A stretch of DNA of 43,162 bases from Defluviitaleaceae bacterium. Its GTDB lineage: Bacteria > Bacillota > Clostridia > Lachnospirales > WQUN01. Location of the stretch: assembly GCA_009781725.1 (NCBI GenBank), contig WQVF01000028.1, positions 1-43,162 on the forward strand, given 5' to 3'. The position numbers and the translations under genes are program-made. Positions 35,819 to 43,162 of this stretch are shown piece by piece (within the stretch, counting starts at the first letter, position 1; each line of letters begins with the position of its first letter). The notes beneath the pieces are model-generated. The model was not told the DNA's origin and did no database searches. It was given only the letters and a program-made list of their open reading frames with translations.

Positions 35819-36799
35819 TTACGATTTCTCCTTTTTTTGCAACATATTTAGTATATTTTCAACAGACCGTCCACTGGCTCTGTTTACCCTGTTAAGCTTG
35901 AACAGGTCCCCCTTCTCCCCTTGCCTTATTATGTTTATCCTCTCCTCGCAAGACAGGCTTGCCTTATATCCCAGCTCCTCAAGCACGGCTTGGCTATCCT
36001 TGCTTATGATTCCATATGGATAGCAAAATGTATTGGGTCTGTACCCCAGATGCTCATTGCAGCGGTCATCTAATTTTCTTAGGTCAGTCATAAGGCGTTG
36101 ATGATATGCGTCTACAGATTCTCCCCGCCGTTTACCTGCTCCGGCCTTACCATGTAAGTCGAATCCGTGGCTTTGTATTTCTATGGCTCCGGATTCATGA
36201 AGCTCGACTACCTGGCCCCATGTCATATTTGGGTATCTGCCATCGGGATTTTCCGCGTGTTGGCGAGTTATTTTATCTGTAGTCACCCCTATAATCGAGC
36301 TTACGGCCTTCATGTCAAACTCCTTAAGAAGAGGTAAGAGATATTGGTGGTCACTGGAGTTGCCGTCATCGAAGGTCAACACAATAGGCTTATTAGGAAG
36401 TGGCTTACCCTCTTCTACGAAGTTGATTAAGTCCTGTATCACGATGGTGTTATATCCATTATCCCTTAGATATTCCAAGTCACTCTTAAGCTCCGATGGA
36501 CGAATACCGTATTTACCCACATAACGACTGTTTTCTGTAACCAAGTGGTACATAATTACGGGGACCCGCACTTCATTTTCCTTTTGTTCCTGACCGCCGA
36601 CCGTCTCCGGCGCAAGCAGCATCGAGGCCATAAATACGAGTAAGGCCCATGCCATTTTCCATTCAAAGGTTCTGTCCATTACCTGCCAGCGGCGACTTTT
36701 TTTTATTTTGGGGGCAATGTTTTCGTCGGTATTGGGTGGGGATGATGTTTCTTCTTTTCGCTGCCTATAGGCCGCTAGTTTAGCAAAAATGTTAGGCAT
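35819..36799 (-). CDS. Polysaccharide deacetylase (PgaB/IcaB-type NodB domain)
   Basis: 326 residues from ATG 36799 with GGAG upstream. A hydrophilic cytoplasmic N-terminus is followed by one membrane helix (about 48-63, signal anchor), then a NodB deacetylase domain. TFDDG (142-146) gives the catalytic Asp pair. SHGFDLH (210-216) gives the two metal histidines with the H-x4-H spacing seen in PgaB-like enzymes. FCYPYG follows. The family removes acetyl groups from poly-N-acetylglucosamine or peptidoglycan at the cell surface. The gene has no partner genes nearby, so the substrate is open. Confidence 0.88.
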   Translation of the reverse strand: MPNIFAKLAAYRQRKEETSSPPNTDENIAPKIKKSRRWQVMDRTFEWKMAWALLVFMASMLLAPETVGGQEQKENEVRVPVIMYHLVTENSRYVGKYGIRPSELKSDLEYLRDNGYNTIVIQDLINFVEEGKPLPNKPIVLTFDDGNSSDHQYLLPLLKEFDMKAVSSIIGVTTDKITRQHAENPDGRYPNMTWGQVVELHESGAIEIQSHGFDLHGKAGAGKRRGESVDAYHQRLMTDLRKLDDRCNEHLGYRPNTFCYPYGIISKDSQAVLEELGYKASLSCEERINIIRQGEKGDLFKLNRVNRASGRSVENILNMLQKKEKS

Positions 36800-36867
36800 A
36801 ATAGATGTCTCCAATCTTTTTGTTTAGTATGCCTATCTTGGTGAATAATAATACTGTGGTATTGCGA

Positions 36868-37004
36868 TTTCAATTGAGAGTGACGGTTTTTGTCACTCTC
36901 AATTGAAACGCTTTCCGACAACATAGTAATTTCAATCCCGCATTTTGGATTGAAATTACTGTAACATTGAATAAAAATCCGTATGGTGCCATACGGGGTT
37001 TTTT
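36868..37004 (+). other. Three consecutive hairpins ending in a terminator
   Basis: Hairpin 1 has 17-bp perfect arms (36868-36884 / 36892-36908), extendable by GCG/CGC. Hairpin 2 has 14-bp perfect arms (36925-36938 / 36947-36960). Both contain ATTTCAAT. Hairpin 3, CCGTATGG/CCATACGG with TTTTTT, is the second copy of the terminator at 232-262. No gene lies inside. A small RNA read on the plus strand is possible. The rest of the gap to 37099 holds only the ribosome site of the next gene. Confidence 0.55.
36971..37004 (+). terminator. Intrinsic terminator, copy 2 of the repeated hairpin
   Basis: CCGTATGG and CCATACGG with loop TG are followed by GGTTTTTT. It shares the AATAAAAATCCGTATGG context with the copy at 232-262. 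Confidence 0.75.
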
Positions 37005-37099
37005 GTTTATTTTTACTAGGCGAGCTTCCGCATTTTTTATTTTCTCAATGTTGCGGTATAATCCAGGTATAAATCCAAACAAAGGAAAGGTGTATACAA

Positions 37100-38005
37100 A
37101 TGTCAAGAAAGCTTTTTTCTACTCTACTAATATCTGCATTGCTTATTGGGCTGCTATCTATGGTAGCCTGCTCCGACGATGAACCGGCGGCTATAATCCA
37201 GCCCCCTGGCGCAGATTCCCCCGAGGCTCTTACAGCCCTGCCTCGTATATGGGAAGTGCCTCCACAGCCCGAGCCTGCAACCATGGCAGAGGAAATTACC
37301 GTGACAACATTGCTCCAGCTTACCCCTCTAATCCCTGGTGAGCTTCTTGCAACCATGCATACCTCCTTGGGGGATATCACAATGCGCTTTTTCCCCACAG
37401 AAGCACCACAAGCAGTGGAAAACTTCCTTACCCATGCCTGGGACGGCTACTATGATAATATTTCATTCCATCGGGTTATGCCCAATTTTATGATTCAAGG
37501 TGGCTGCCCCGAAGGCACCGGCATGACCGGGGAAAGCATTTGGGGGTATACCTTCGGCCAGGAGCTTAGTACCGAGCTTAGGCATTTCCGGGGTGCCCTT
37601 GCCATGGCACAGACCGCAATGCCTAATTCCATTGGAAGCCAATTTTATTTTGTTCAAAATTCCAATCTTGACCCAGGGTTTGTGTCGGATTTTACATCCA
37701 TGCTGGAAATGCAAGATGAGGAAATGCCCGCATTCCCTGACGGCAGTAGCGTTACTGTGAGTGACATATACCCTTATGACTCTCTTAGATACTTCCTGGA
37801 TAATGGCGGCACGCCTCATTTGGACTGGCATTTTTCCGAAAACCCACACACGGTCTTTGGCCATGTGGTGTCCGGGATGGATGTAGTGGACACCATCGCC
37901 AATGTACAGACCGAAGGCGGCGGCAACACCAACCCCTTCCAGCACCGCCCTGTTGAGCCGGTGTTTATCCTTGGATTTACCTTCTTCTTTTATGGGGGGG
38001 AATAG
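37100..38005 (+). CDS. Cyclophilin-type peptidyl-prolyl isomerase lipoprotein
   Basis: 301 residues. A signal peptide ends in the lipobox LSMVAC (about residue 24), so the mature protein is lipid-anchored outside the cell. The cyclophilin domain begins near residue 80: ATMHTSLGDITMRFFP, then NISFHRVMPNFMIQGGCPEGTG and GALAMAQ, GSQFYFVQ, FGHVVSGMDVVD. The catalytic FHRV arginine and QFYF motif are present. It should assist folding of exported proteins. GGAAAGG precedes the ATG. The next gene starts 1 nt after the stop, so it is linked with iscS although functionally unrelated. Confidence 0.93.
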   Translation: MSRKLFSTLLISALLIGLLSMVACSDDEPAAIIQPPGADSPEALTALPRIWEVPPQPEPATMAEEITVTTLLQLTPLIPGELLATMHTSLGDITMRFFPTEAPQAVENFLTHAWDGYYDNISFHRVMPNFMIQGGCPEGTGMTGESIWGYTFGQELSTELRHFRGALAMAQTAMPNSIGSQFYFVQNSNLDPGFVSDFTSMLEMQDEEMPAFPDGSSVTVSDIYPYDSLRYFLDNGGTPHLDWHFSENPHTVFGHVVSGMDVVDTIANVQTEGGGNTNPFQHRPVEPVFILGFTFFFYGGE

Positions 38006-38006
38006 A

Positions 38007-39188
38007 ATGCCACTTTACTTCGACCACGCCGCAACCACACCCTTGCACCCAAAAGCCTTAGAGTCAATGATGCCTTTTTTAACAGATAATTACGCCAATC
38101 CTTCCAGTGCCTACACCCCTGCCCGGGAAGCCCGCAAAGCAATAGACCATGCCCGACAAACCGTAGCTAATGCAATAGGTGCAAACCCCGAAGAGATTTT
38201 CTTCACATCCAGCGGAACAGAAGCGGATAACTGGGCCATAAAGGGAGCTTTGGAAGCAAGTAAGGGAAAGCATATAATCACATCCACCGCCGAGCATCAT
38301 GCGGTGTACTATACCTGCCGCCATTTGGAAAAATTGGGTGTAGAAGTAACTTATGTACCCGTGGATAAAGAAGGCTTTATCTCCCCCATTGATGTCAAAG
38401 CTGCCATCAGGCCGGATACGGCTCTAATTTCTATTATTATGGCAAATAACGAAGTGGGTACAATCCAACCCATAGCTAGCATCGGAGACCTTGGAGTACC
38501 CCTTCATACCGATGCGGTACAGGCGGTAGGACATATCCCTGTGGATGTAAACAATCTCAAAGTGGATTCACTTTCCCTGAGTGCTCATAAGTTTTATGGG
38601 CCAAAGGGGATAGGTGCTCTGTATATCAGAAAAGGAACCCCCATAGCCTCTATGCTACAGGGGGGCGCACAGGAAAGAGGCCGCCGCTCTGGCACGGAAA
38701 ATGTCGCGGGCATCGTAGGCCTTGCCGCCGCACTGGAAGCATCCATTGGGACAATTCCTCATGAGCAAGTCCGCCTCACCAAGCTGCGGGACAAGCTTAT
38801 AAATGAAATCCTATCCAATATCCCTCATGCAGCCCTAAACGGCCCAAAGGATAACCGCTTGCCCGGCAATGTGAATGTATCCTTCCGGTTTATCGAAGGG
38901 GAGTCGTTGCTTCTGCATTTGGATATGCAGGGTTGTCATGCCTCTACAGGGTCGGCTTGCTCTTCCGGAGCACTTGAGCCCTCTCATGTGTTGACGGCCA
39001 TGGGTATAAGCCATGAGCTGACTAATGGTGCAATAAGATTTTCCCTAGGGAAAGATACCATCGAAGAGGACATCAGCAAGCTGATGACCATTCTCACAAA
39101 ATCTGTAACAAGACTGCGGGAGCTATCGCCTCTGTATGATGATTATATAAAGAAGGAAGGCGTGTCATGGAATACACTGAAAAAGTAA
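38007..39188 (+). CDS. iscS: Cysteine desulfurase, NifS/IscS type
   Basis: 393 residues from ATG 38007 (MPLYFDHAATTPLHP) with GGGGGGG six bases upstream. A longer frame that runs back into the cyclophilin gene is a shadow. The PLP lysine is Lys195 in SLSAHKFYGPKG. The catalytic Cys318 lies in STGSACSSG, the long flexible loop of group I enzymes that deliver sulfur to IscU. The enzyme turns cysteine into alanine and a bound persulfide for Fe-S cluster assembly and tRNA thiolation. It overlaps iscU by 22 nt. Confidence 0.96.
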   Translation: MPLYFDHAATTPLHPKALESMMPFLTDNYANPSSAYTPAREARKAIDHARQTVANAIGANPEEIFFTSSGTEADNWAIKGALEASKGKHIITSTAEHHAVYYTCRHLEKLGVEVTYVPVDKEGFISPIDVKAAIRPDTALISIIMANNEVGTIQPIASIGDLGVPLHTDAVQAVGHIPVDVNNLKVDSLSLSAHKFYGPKGIGALYIRKGTPIASMLQGGAQERGRRSGTENVAGIVGLAAALEASIGTIPHEQVRLTKLRDKLINEILSNIPHAALNGPKDNRLPGNVNVSFRFIEGESLLLHLDMQGCHASTGSACSSGALEPSHVLTAMGISHELTNGAIRFSLGKDTIEEDISKLMTILTKSVTRLRELSPLYDDYIKKEGVSWNTLKK

Positions 39189-39580
39189 TGGACCACTTCA
39201 TGAACCCCCGTAATGTGGGAGAAATGGAAGACGCCAGTGGGGTCGGCACTGTAGGCAATGCTAGTTGCGGCGATATTATGCGAGTATTCTTAAAAATCGA
39301 AAATAATATTGTAATAGATGCCACATTTAAGACCTTCGGCTGCGGTGCCGCCGTTGCAACCTCCAGTATGGCCACGGAGATGGTCAAGGGTAAAACCATA
39401 CAGGAAGCCCTAACTATAACCAATAAAGCCGTAATGGAAGCCCTAGACGGCTTGCCTGCGGTAAAAGCCCATTGCTCCACCTTGGCAGAAGAGGCTCTAC
39501 GCGCGGCACTATGGGATTATGCCCAGAAAAATGGAATCGAAATTCCAGGACTGGAAGAGCCCAAAGAGCACTCCCATTAA
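39167..39580 (+). CDS. iscU: Fe-S cluster assembly scaffold, IscU/NifU N-terminal type
   Basis: 137 residues. The three cluster-ligand cysteines are Cys34 (GNASCGD, with the Asp36 that helps release the cluster), Cys59 (FGCGAAVA) and Cys103 (KAHCSTLAEEAL). It accepts sulfur from the desulfurase encoded just upstream and builds 2Fe-2S and 4Fe-4S clusters. The long C-terminal end of full NifU is absent. No iscR, iscA or hscBA genes are near, the minimal two-gene set common in Clostridia. Confidence 0.96.
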   Translation: MEYTEKVMDHFMNPRNVGEMEDASGVGTVGNASCGDIMRVFLKIENNIVIDATFKTFGCGAAVATSSMATEMVKGKTIQEALTITNKAVMEALDGLPAVKAHCSTLAEEALRAALWDYAQKNGIEIPGLEEPKEHSH

Positions 39581-39610
39581 ATGCACTAAACCTGAACAAA
39601 GCCTGACAAA

Positions 39611-39688
39611 AGCTCGTCATCCCGCGCTTGACGCGGGATTCCCTCCCCTTTGCCAATAGACAAAGTCCCCGGGATGACGGGCTTTTTT
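39611..39688 (+). repeat. CGTCATCCCG-type palindromic repeat, terminator-like
   Basis: GCTCGTCATCCCG (39611-39623) pairs with CGGGATGACGGGC (39670-39682) with one wobble, followed by TTTTTTA. The inside holds CCCGCG/CGCGGG and CTTTG/CAAAG hairpins. The ends match the core of the 3843-3938 palindrome. It probably terminates iscSU. Nothing else is visible up to the lipoprotein gene. Confidence 0.75.
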
Positions 39689-39831
39689 ATTACAAAAAAA
39701 TTACAACTGCATAATCTACAAAAATCCGGGAACAAACAATAAATACCCCCGTTCATTGAAGCGAAAGGATAAGACAAATCTCACAGGGCCTGTAGATTGT
39801 CTTTCCACAAATTATCTTAATGAGGTGTAAT

Positions 39832-40971
39832 ATGAAAAAGTTAAAAAATTTTGCAAGCCTGGCCATTCTTCTCATTGTTATGATTTTTGCCCTTACGGCA
39901 TGTAGCGAAGACGTTGCAGCCTTATACAGCCCCGATGACATAGTTACTTTAGAAGATCACAATCCAGATGCCTACGGATACGACGAATACGAAGGTCCAG
40001 TAAACATGGACTGGGATGATGACTTTTATGGATTCGACTTTGAAAATGGCCCAACATTTGGTTCTGTAACCGGCCAAGTTACAAGCGTAACCACTACCCA
40101 CGACGGAGAGAAAGCCTTCTACATCGAAGTCGGTGAAAGCTCTGCTTTCCTTACCACTCATTTCAACACATATATCATGGGTCAGGAGCCAGAAGCAGGC
40201 ACCACAATCACCGGCTATTTCTTCCTTGATACCTTCATGATGGCAATCTATCCCCCACAATACAATGTCAGCGTTATCGTTAACAATGATGACATCCAAG
40301 ATGATGGTATCCCCTTTATCTTTGTTGATAGGTTCTTCGAGCTTTCTGATGACCAACTAAAAAGTGCTGACGGAGAGCTGGTAATCAACTTAGGGGGCGA
40401 CACAGAAATTATCCTCCAAAGCGGCGAAGCTTTTGATGGTGACCTAGTTGGCCGTGTGCTGGTAGTCTCCTATGCCATATCCACAAGAAGCTTTCCGCCA
40501 CAAACAACTCCAATCCAAATCGTAGTACTATACGAAATGCCCACAACCGGCCCGGAAATGATTGACCTCCCTGACGACTGGGTATTTGAAGATGTGGATT
40601 CGCATTACTGTATCGTAATCGACGGAGAAGGACTTGTAGGCCCATTGGCAATATTCATGAATCCAGATGTGGACTTTCAAACTCATGTGGAGCTTATGCC
40701 CGTAGTGGAATTCCTAGGCTCTCCAGCTGAGTGGAACCAAGAAACAGGGGAAGTAACGTTAGAAGGCCGTAACGGCAGCATTTCCTTTATAGTAGGCAGC
40801 AATGACTTTAACGTGGACGGTCAGAACGTAACCCTGCATAACGGCTCTGTAGATTTTTATGGGACTGTTTATGTACCGATACTATTCTTTAGGGATGTAT
40901 TTGGCATGGGAAGCGCATATTCCTTCGAAGGTCGGATTTATATCAATACTGAAGCAGATGATATGCACTAA
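39832..40971 (+). CDS. Lipoprotein with copper-amine-oxidase-like C-terminal domain
   Basis: 379 residues from ATG 39832 (GAGGTG upstream). The signal peptide ends at a lipobox, LTAC (about residue 24), so it is membrane-anchored on the outside. The middle is acidic with beta-rich repeats: FGSVTGQVTSVTTTHDGEKAFYIEVGE, and later VINLGGDTEIILQSGEAF. The last 95 residues match the copper amine oxidase N-terminal-like module (VEFLGSPAEWNQETGEVTL, GTVYVPILFFRDVFG). This resembles the C-terminus of the protein at 32793-33827. Function is unknown, and a wall-surface role is inferred. Confidence 0.75.
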   Translation: MKKLKNFASLAILLIVMIFALTACSEDVAALYSPDDIVTLEDHNPDAYGYDEYEGPVNMDWDDDFYGFDFENGPTFGSVTGQVTSVTTTHDGEKAFYIEVGESSAFLTTHFNTYIMGQEPEAGTTITGYFFLDTFMMAIYPPQYNVSVIVNNDDIQDDGIPFIFVDRFFELSDDQLKSADGELVINLGGDTEIILQSGEAFDGDLVGRVLVVSYAISTRSFPPQTTPIQIVVLYEMPTTGPEMIDLPDDWVFEDVDSHYCIVIDGEGLVGPLAIFMNPDVDFQTHVELMPVVEFLGSPAEWNQETGEVTLEGRNGSISFIVGSNDFNVDGQNVTLHNGSVDFYGTVYVPILFFRDVFGMGSAYSFEGRIYINTEADDMH

Positions 40972-40984
40972 TATACGCACCAAT

Positions 40985-41023
40985 AAAAAGCCTCGGGGGT
41001 TTTTATCCTCCCGAGGCTTTTTT
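40985..41023. terminator. Bidirectional terminator between lipoprotein and Mor-like genes
   Basis: AAAAAGCCTCGGG pairs with CCCGAGGCTTTTTT around a short loop. The stop codon of the minus-strand Mor-like gene (41003-41005) lies in the loop. Confidence 0.85.
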
Positions 41024-41296
41024 ATTGTCTACCAGCCGCCGCAAGTGGCGGTGGCTAAAACCGTATTTTTTTGCCAGAACGTCGAAGTTATAACCATTAA
41101 ACTCCTTTAGGGCCTCCCGGGCCATACATTCGGCAAATATCTTCTTAATGGAAGGGATGTAAACCGTTGCCCCTCCAATATTTTCACAAAGGGTGTAAAT
41201 CGCATCAAAGCCATCCATGCCCATAATAGCGTCAAATGGCTGCAAAACCAAAGTTGGATGCTGCTCAGCAGCTTGACGTATAATTTCCTTGTTCAC
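41003..41296 (-). CDS. Mor transcription activator-like DNA-binding protein
   Basis: 97 residues from GTG 41296, which has GAGGGG six bases upstream. The frame is open further upstream but lacks a ribosome site. DGFDAIYTLCENIGGATVYIPSIKKIF resembles the N-terminal dimerisation region of the Mor/C family of phage Mu. FDVLAKKYGFSHRHLRRLVDN is a C-terminal helix-turn-helix. Such proteins activate phage or integrative-element genes and are common as single genes near integrated DNA. It is next to a tRNA and recombinase remnant, which supports that origin. Confidence 0.75.
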   Translation of the reverse strand: MNKEIIRQAAEQHPTLVLQPFDAIMGMDGFDAIYTLCENIGGATVYIPSIKKIFAECMAREALKEFNGYNFDVLAKKYGFSHRHLRRLVDNKKASGG

Positions 41297-41392
41297 AATA
41301 CCCCTCCCGGACGAACACATACTCCGTTTCGCAAAACCGAACATGTGCATATTATTCGTTTTGTGTATTTTTGTCAAGAGTCCAGGAGTCCC

Positions 41393-41421
41393 TTGACAGC
41401 CCCACAACCATATGCTAATCT
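41393..41421 (+). promoter_or_regulatory. tRNA-Thr promoter
   Basis: TTGACA (41393-41398) and TAATCT (41416-41421) have a 17-nt spacer. The expected start is near 41428, 17 nt before the tRNA. Confidence 0.65.
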
Positions 41422-41444
41422 TCCACCCGTTCTAATTCTACTTT

Positions 41445-41517
<73 letters not shown>

Positions 41518-41527
41518 TTGTGTTTTC

Positions 41528-41636
41528 CCTCTAAAGTTGCATAAATTTAACGGCGTTGCTGTCAATTTTAGAGGGTCATTGGAAGTGAAGTTCCAACGTG
41601 TGTCCGTTAGACTTGTGAGGAGTCTGGCGGATTTTT
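41528..41636 (+). other. Three hairpins after the tRNA, ending in a terminator
   Basis: CCCTCTAAA/TTTAGAGGG (41528 to about 41574), TTGGAA/TTCCAA, and the terminator TCCGTTAGACT (41603-41613) with AGTCTGGCGGA (41621-41631) followed by TTTTT. This would be the 3' part of the tRNA transcript. It also overlaps the end of the recombinase fragment on the other strand, so it may be part of an old attachment region. Confidence 0.55.
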
Positions 41637-41834
41637 CTTTGTAAGGTTATTGAATGCGCCGTCTAGGGTCTTGGCTGTTTGCTTGTACACCTTGTCATCT
41701 ACTACGTAGGAATACAGGTTAAGAGTTGTACTTACACGAGTATGACCAATGAGGTTCGACAGTCGATTACTGTACCCCGCTACCGCAATCTTAGTCAATT
41801 CGAGGCAAATCACAATGCTCCTTTTACTACTCAA
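41607..41834 (-). pseudogene. Tyrosine recombinase (integrase) C-terminal fragment
   Basis: The translated end reads SNLIGHTRVSTTLNLYSYVV. The GHxxxxTTLxxYxx motif contains the second catalytic His and the nucleophilic Tyr of phage-type integrases. About 40 residues around it match, but the catalytic Arg and the whole N-terminal arm- and core-binding regions are missing. The frame ends upstream at a MITE-like palindrome that starts at 41840. The position directly behind a tRNA gene is the usual attachment site for such elements. It is a non-functional relic, and its partner end of the element was not found in this window. Confidence 0.75.
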
Positions 41835-41839
41835 ACAGT

Positions 41840-41943
41840 TATAGCGAATTAAATGAGAAACAGTCCAGACCGAGCCGAAAATCGTAAACGATTCTACACG
41901 TTTTCGGCGACAGGCTGGACTGATTTCGAATTAATTCGCTATA
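41840..41943. mobile_element. MITE-like palindromic element (104 bp)
   Basis: Perfect 13-bp terminal inverted repeats TATAGCGAATTAA (41840-41852) and TTAATTCGCTATA (41931-41943). Inside, CAGTCCAG/CTGGACTG, GCCGAAAA/TTTTCGGC and AATCGT/ACGATT continue the pairing to the centre. No ORF. The ends TATA suggest insertion at TA. Nothing is recognised from 41944 to 42143. Confidence 0.6.
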
Positions 41944-42143
41944 GTGTTACGATAGTGGCATATCGGTTCATCCATTCCCAAAGAGCTATAGAAGCACTAT
42001 ACCTATATATTGACCTTGGTGCAGCACCTAGAGATTATCGGTCGTTACGTCGCATTCGATTATTTTAACTACCCCGATAGTCTGCATAAAATAGGGGCAT
42101 GTGTGATTCATAGCACCTGAATGCGGTGACATAGTAATCTGAC

Positions 42144-42185
42144 AAAGGCCTGGGGTGCACAGTTGCATCCCTGGGCTTTTCTTTT
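42144..42185 (+). terminator. Intrinsic terminator upstream of the AAA ATPase gene
   Basis: AAAGGCCTGGGGTGCA pairs with TGCATCCCTGGGCTTTT with one bulge and wobble pairs, and TTTTCTTTTT follows. It would insulate the AAA gene from upstream transcription. Confidence 0.65.
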
Positions 42186-42210
42186 TGATGAAGGATAATT
42201 TGCTGCAACC

Positions 42211-42258
42211 TTGACCATTTACTGAATCACGAGTATAATAAACACAATTCAGTAAATG
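42211..42258 (+). promoter_or_regulatory. Promoter embedded in an inverted repeat, AAA ATPase gene
   Basis: TTGACC (42211-42216) and TATAAT (42234-42239) are 17 nt apart. CATTTACTGAAT (42216-42227) and ATTCAGTAAATG (42247-42258) are perfect 12-bp inverted repeats on either side of the -10 box. A dimeric regulator bound there would block polymerase, so autoregulation is likely. Confidence 0.7.
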
Positions 42259-42269
42259 GTGGTGGTAGT

Positions 42270-43162
42270 ATGTTCATTGGACGTGAGGCGGAATTAACGG
42301 CATTAGAAAAGGCGTATTCCCGCGACAAGTTTCAAATGGTAGTCATGTATGGGCGCAGGCGTGTGGGTAAGACCACCCTTGTCAGTGAGTTCATTAAAAA
42401 CAAGCCAGCCATACTATTTTCTGCAAAAGAAATAAGTGAAAAGATGAATTTGCAAAACTTCTCCGAGGCATTGTACCGTTTCTTCGGTTTACCCACATCA
42501 GCCGGGGCTTTTACTGGTTGGGATGCTGCATTTGATTTCATTGCCCAGCAAGCTATAACCAGGAAGTTTATTTTGGCCATTGATGAGTTCCCATATGCGG
42601 CAAATGCATCCCCATCTCTCACATCAATAATGCAACACATTATAGACCATAAACTTCGGCATACTGGGCTTTTTTTGCTACTATGCGGCAGCCAGATTGG
42701 TTTCATGGAAAGTGATGTGTTGGGCTATAAAAGCCCTCTCTTTGGTCGGCGTACAGCGCAAATTGAGCTTGGTGGACTGGATTATTATGATGCGGCAAAA
42801 ATGTTGCCGGCTACAACCGCCGAGGATAAGATAAAATACTATGCAACATTTGGCGGTACACCTCATTACCTTGCGATGGTTGATACACGCATGAGTTTTG
42901 AGGAGAATGTCAAGGAGTTGTATTTCGATCCGCAGGGCTACCTTTTTACAGAGCCGACAATGCTCTTGAAGCAAGAATTACGCGAGCCCACGGTTTATAA
43001 CTCTATCCTGACGGCTATTGCAACAGGCAGTAGCCGCCTAAATGAAATATCAACGAAAATTGGCGAAAACACGTCCAAGACAATAAAGTATATCAAAACG
43101 CTAATGGGCTTAAAATTAGTCCACCGCGTCTATCCCTTCGGAGATAACCCGGAGCGTAGCCG
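42270..43162 (+). CDS. AAA ATPase, AAA_14/DUF234-type ATP-binding protein (3' end beyond window)
   Basis: 297 residues visible, continuing past the window. The N-terminus is FIGREAELTALEKAY. Walker A is GRRRVGKTTL (28-37) and Walker B is ILAIDEFPYA (101-110). Then FGRRTAQIELGGLDYYDAAKML, FGGTPHYLAMV and a winged-helix region from about 255 (LNEISTKIGENTSKTIKYIKTLMGL) match the archaeal-type ATPase family common in Clostridia. A nuclease-like C-terminal domain usually follows, beyond the window. Function is unknown in general; some are linked to mobile or defence islands. GGTGGT precedes the ATG. Confidence 0.85.
   Translation, partial: MFIGREAELTALEKAYSRDKFQMVVMYGRRRVGKTTLVSEFIKNKPAILFSAKEISEKMNLQNFSEALYRFFGLPTSAGAFTGWDAAFDFIAQQAITRKFILAIDEFPYAANASPSLTSIMQHIIDHKLRHTGLFLLLCGSQIGFMESDVLGYKSPLFGRRTAQIELGGLDYYDAAKMLPATTAEDKIKYYATFGGTPHYLAMVDTRMSFEENVKELYFDPQGYLFTEPTMLLKQELREPTVYNSILTAIATGSSRLNEISTKIGENTSKTIKYIKTLMGLKLVHRVYPFGDNPERS

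Noticed and set aside
36868..36960. Hairpins ending in ATTGAAA/TTTCAAT, like CRISPR repeat ends
   Set aside because: Only two dissimilar palindromes, no regular spacers and no cas genes in the window.
41853..42068. 71-codon plus-strand frame over the palindromic element
   Set aside because: It starts inside the MITE-like palindrome, has no ribosome site, and gives no recognisable protein.

Overview
The window looks like a chromosomal segment of an anaerobic low-to-mid GC Firmicute, most likely class Clostridia. The signs are AGGAGG-type ribosome binding sites, a Bacillus/Clostridium-type long SRP RNA, long-form hibernation factor, a DUF512 radical-SAM-like protein, a TGS-uridine kinase fusion, YitT and BrkB membrane proteins, copper-amine-oxidase-like cell-surface proteins and lipoproteins. 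There is no rRNA, and I cannot name the species.

Layout. 1-1700: repeat-rich start, a DinJ/YafQ toxin-antitoxin pair and a hemolysin III-like membrane protein. 1762-3831: an EF-G-like GTPase, closed by a nested palindrome/terminator. 3970-4572: promoter, large structured RNA, strong intrinsic terminator, then a small AbrB-type regulator. 4593-6843 (minus): an accessory operon with an XRE regulator fused to a DUF6273-like domain and two related Cys-rich proteins of unknown function. 7022-11678: a BlaI/M56 regulatory pair back to back with a sigma-70/ECF-type factor and its membrane-anchored partner. 11675-15106 (minus): YitT, a small membrane protein, NUDIX hydrolase, SRP RNA, and a MarR/flavin-barrel/small-protein operon.

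15229-24681 is housekeeping: hpf-rdgB-yfcE-recJ (+), rpe-rpiB-yihY (-), a TGS-uridine kinase (+), a TPR protein and a DUF512 protein (-). 24773-32749 is a self-contained rpoB-rpoC operon with its own promoter and terminator, not attached to ribosomal protein genes. RpoB carries Gly and Val at two rifampicin-pocket positions and a long acidic tail. 32793-40971 holds secreted or surface proteins (DUF3298-like/copper-amine-oxidase-like protein, orphan solute-binding protein, PgaB-type polysaccharide deacetylase, cyclophilin lipoprotein, another lipoprotein) and a cysteine desulfurase/IscU pair for Fe-S assembly.

40985-43162 is an accessory border: a Mor-like regulator, tRNA-Thr(GGT), a truncated tyrosine recombinase, a 104-bp palindromic MITE-like element, and an AAA ATPase that runs off the window. 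The best candidates for something undescribed are the AbrB-linked structured RNA with mutually exclusive helices (3970-4389), the Cys-rich operon (4593-6843), the BlaI/M56 sensor with helical repeats in place of a penicillin-binding domain, and an ~85-nt leader element shared by the rpoB upstream region and the 33.85-kb intergenic region.
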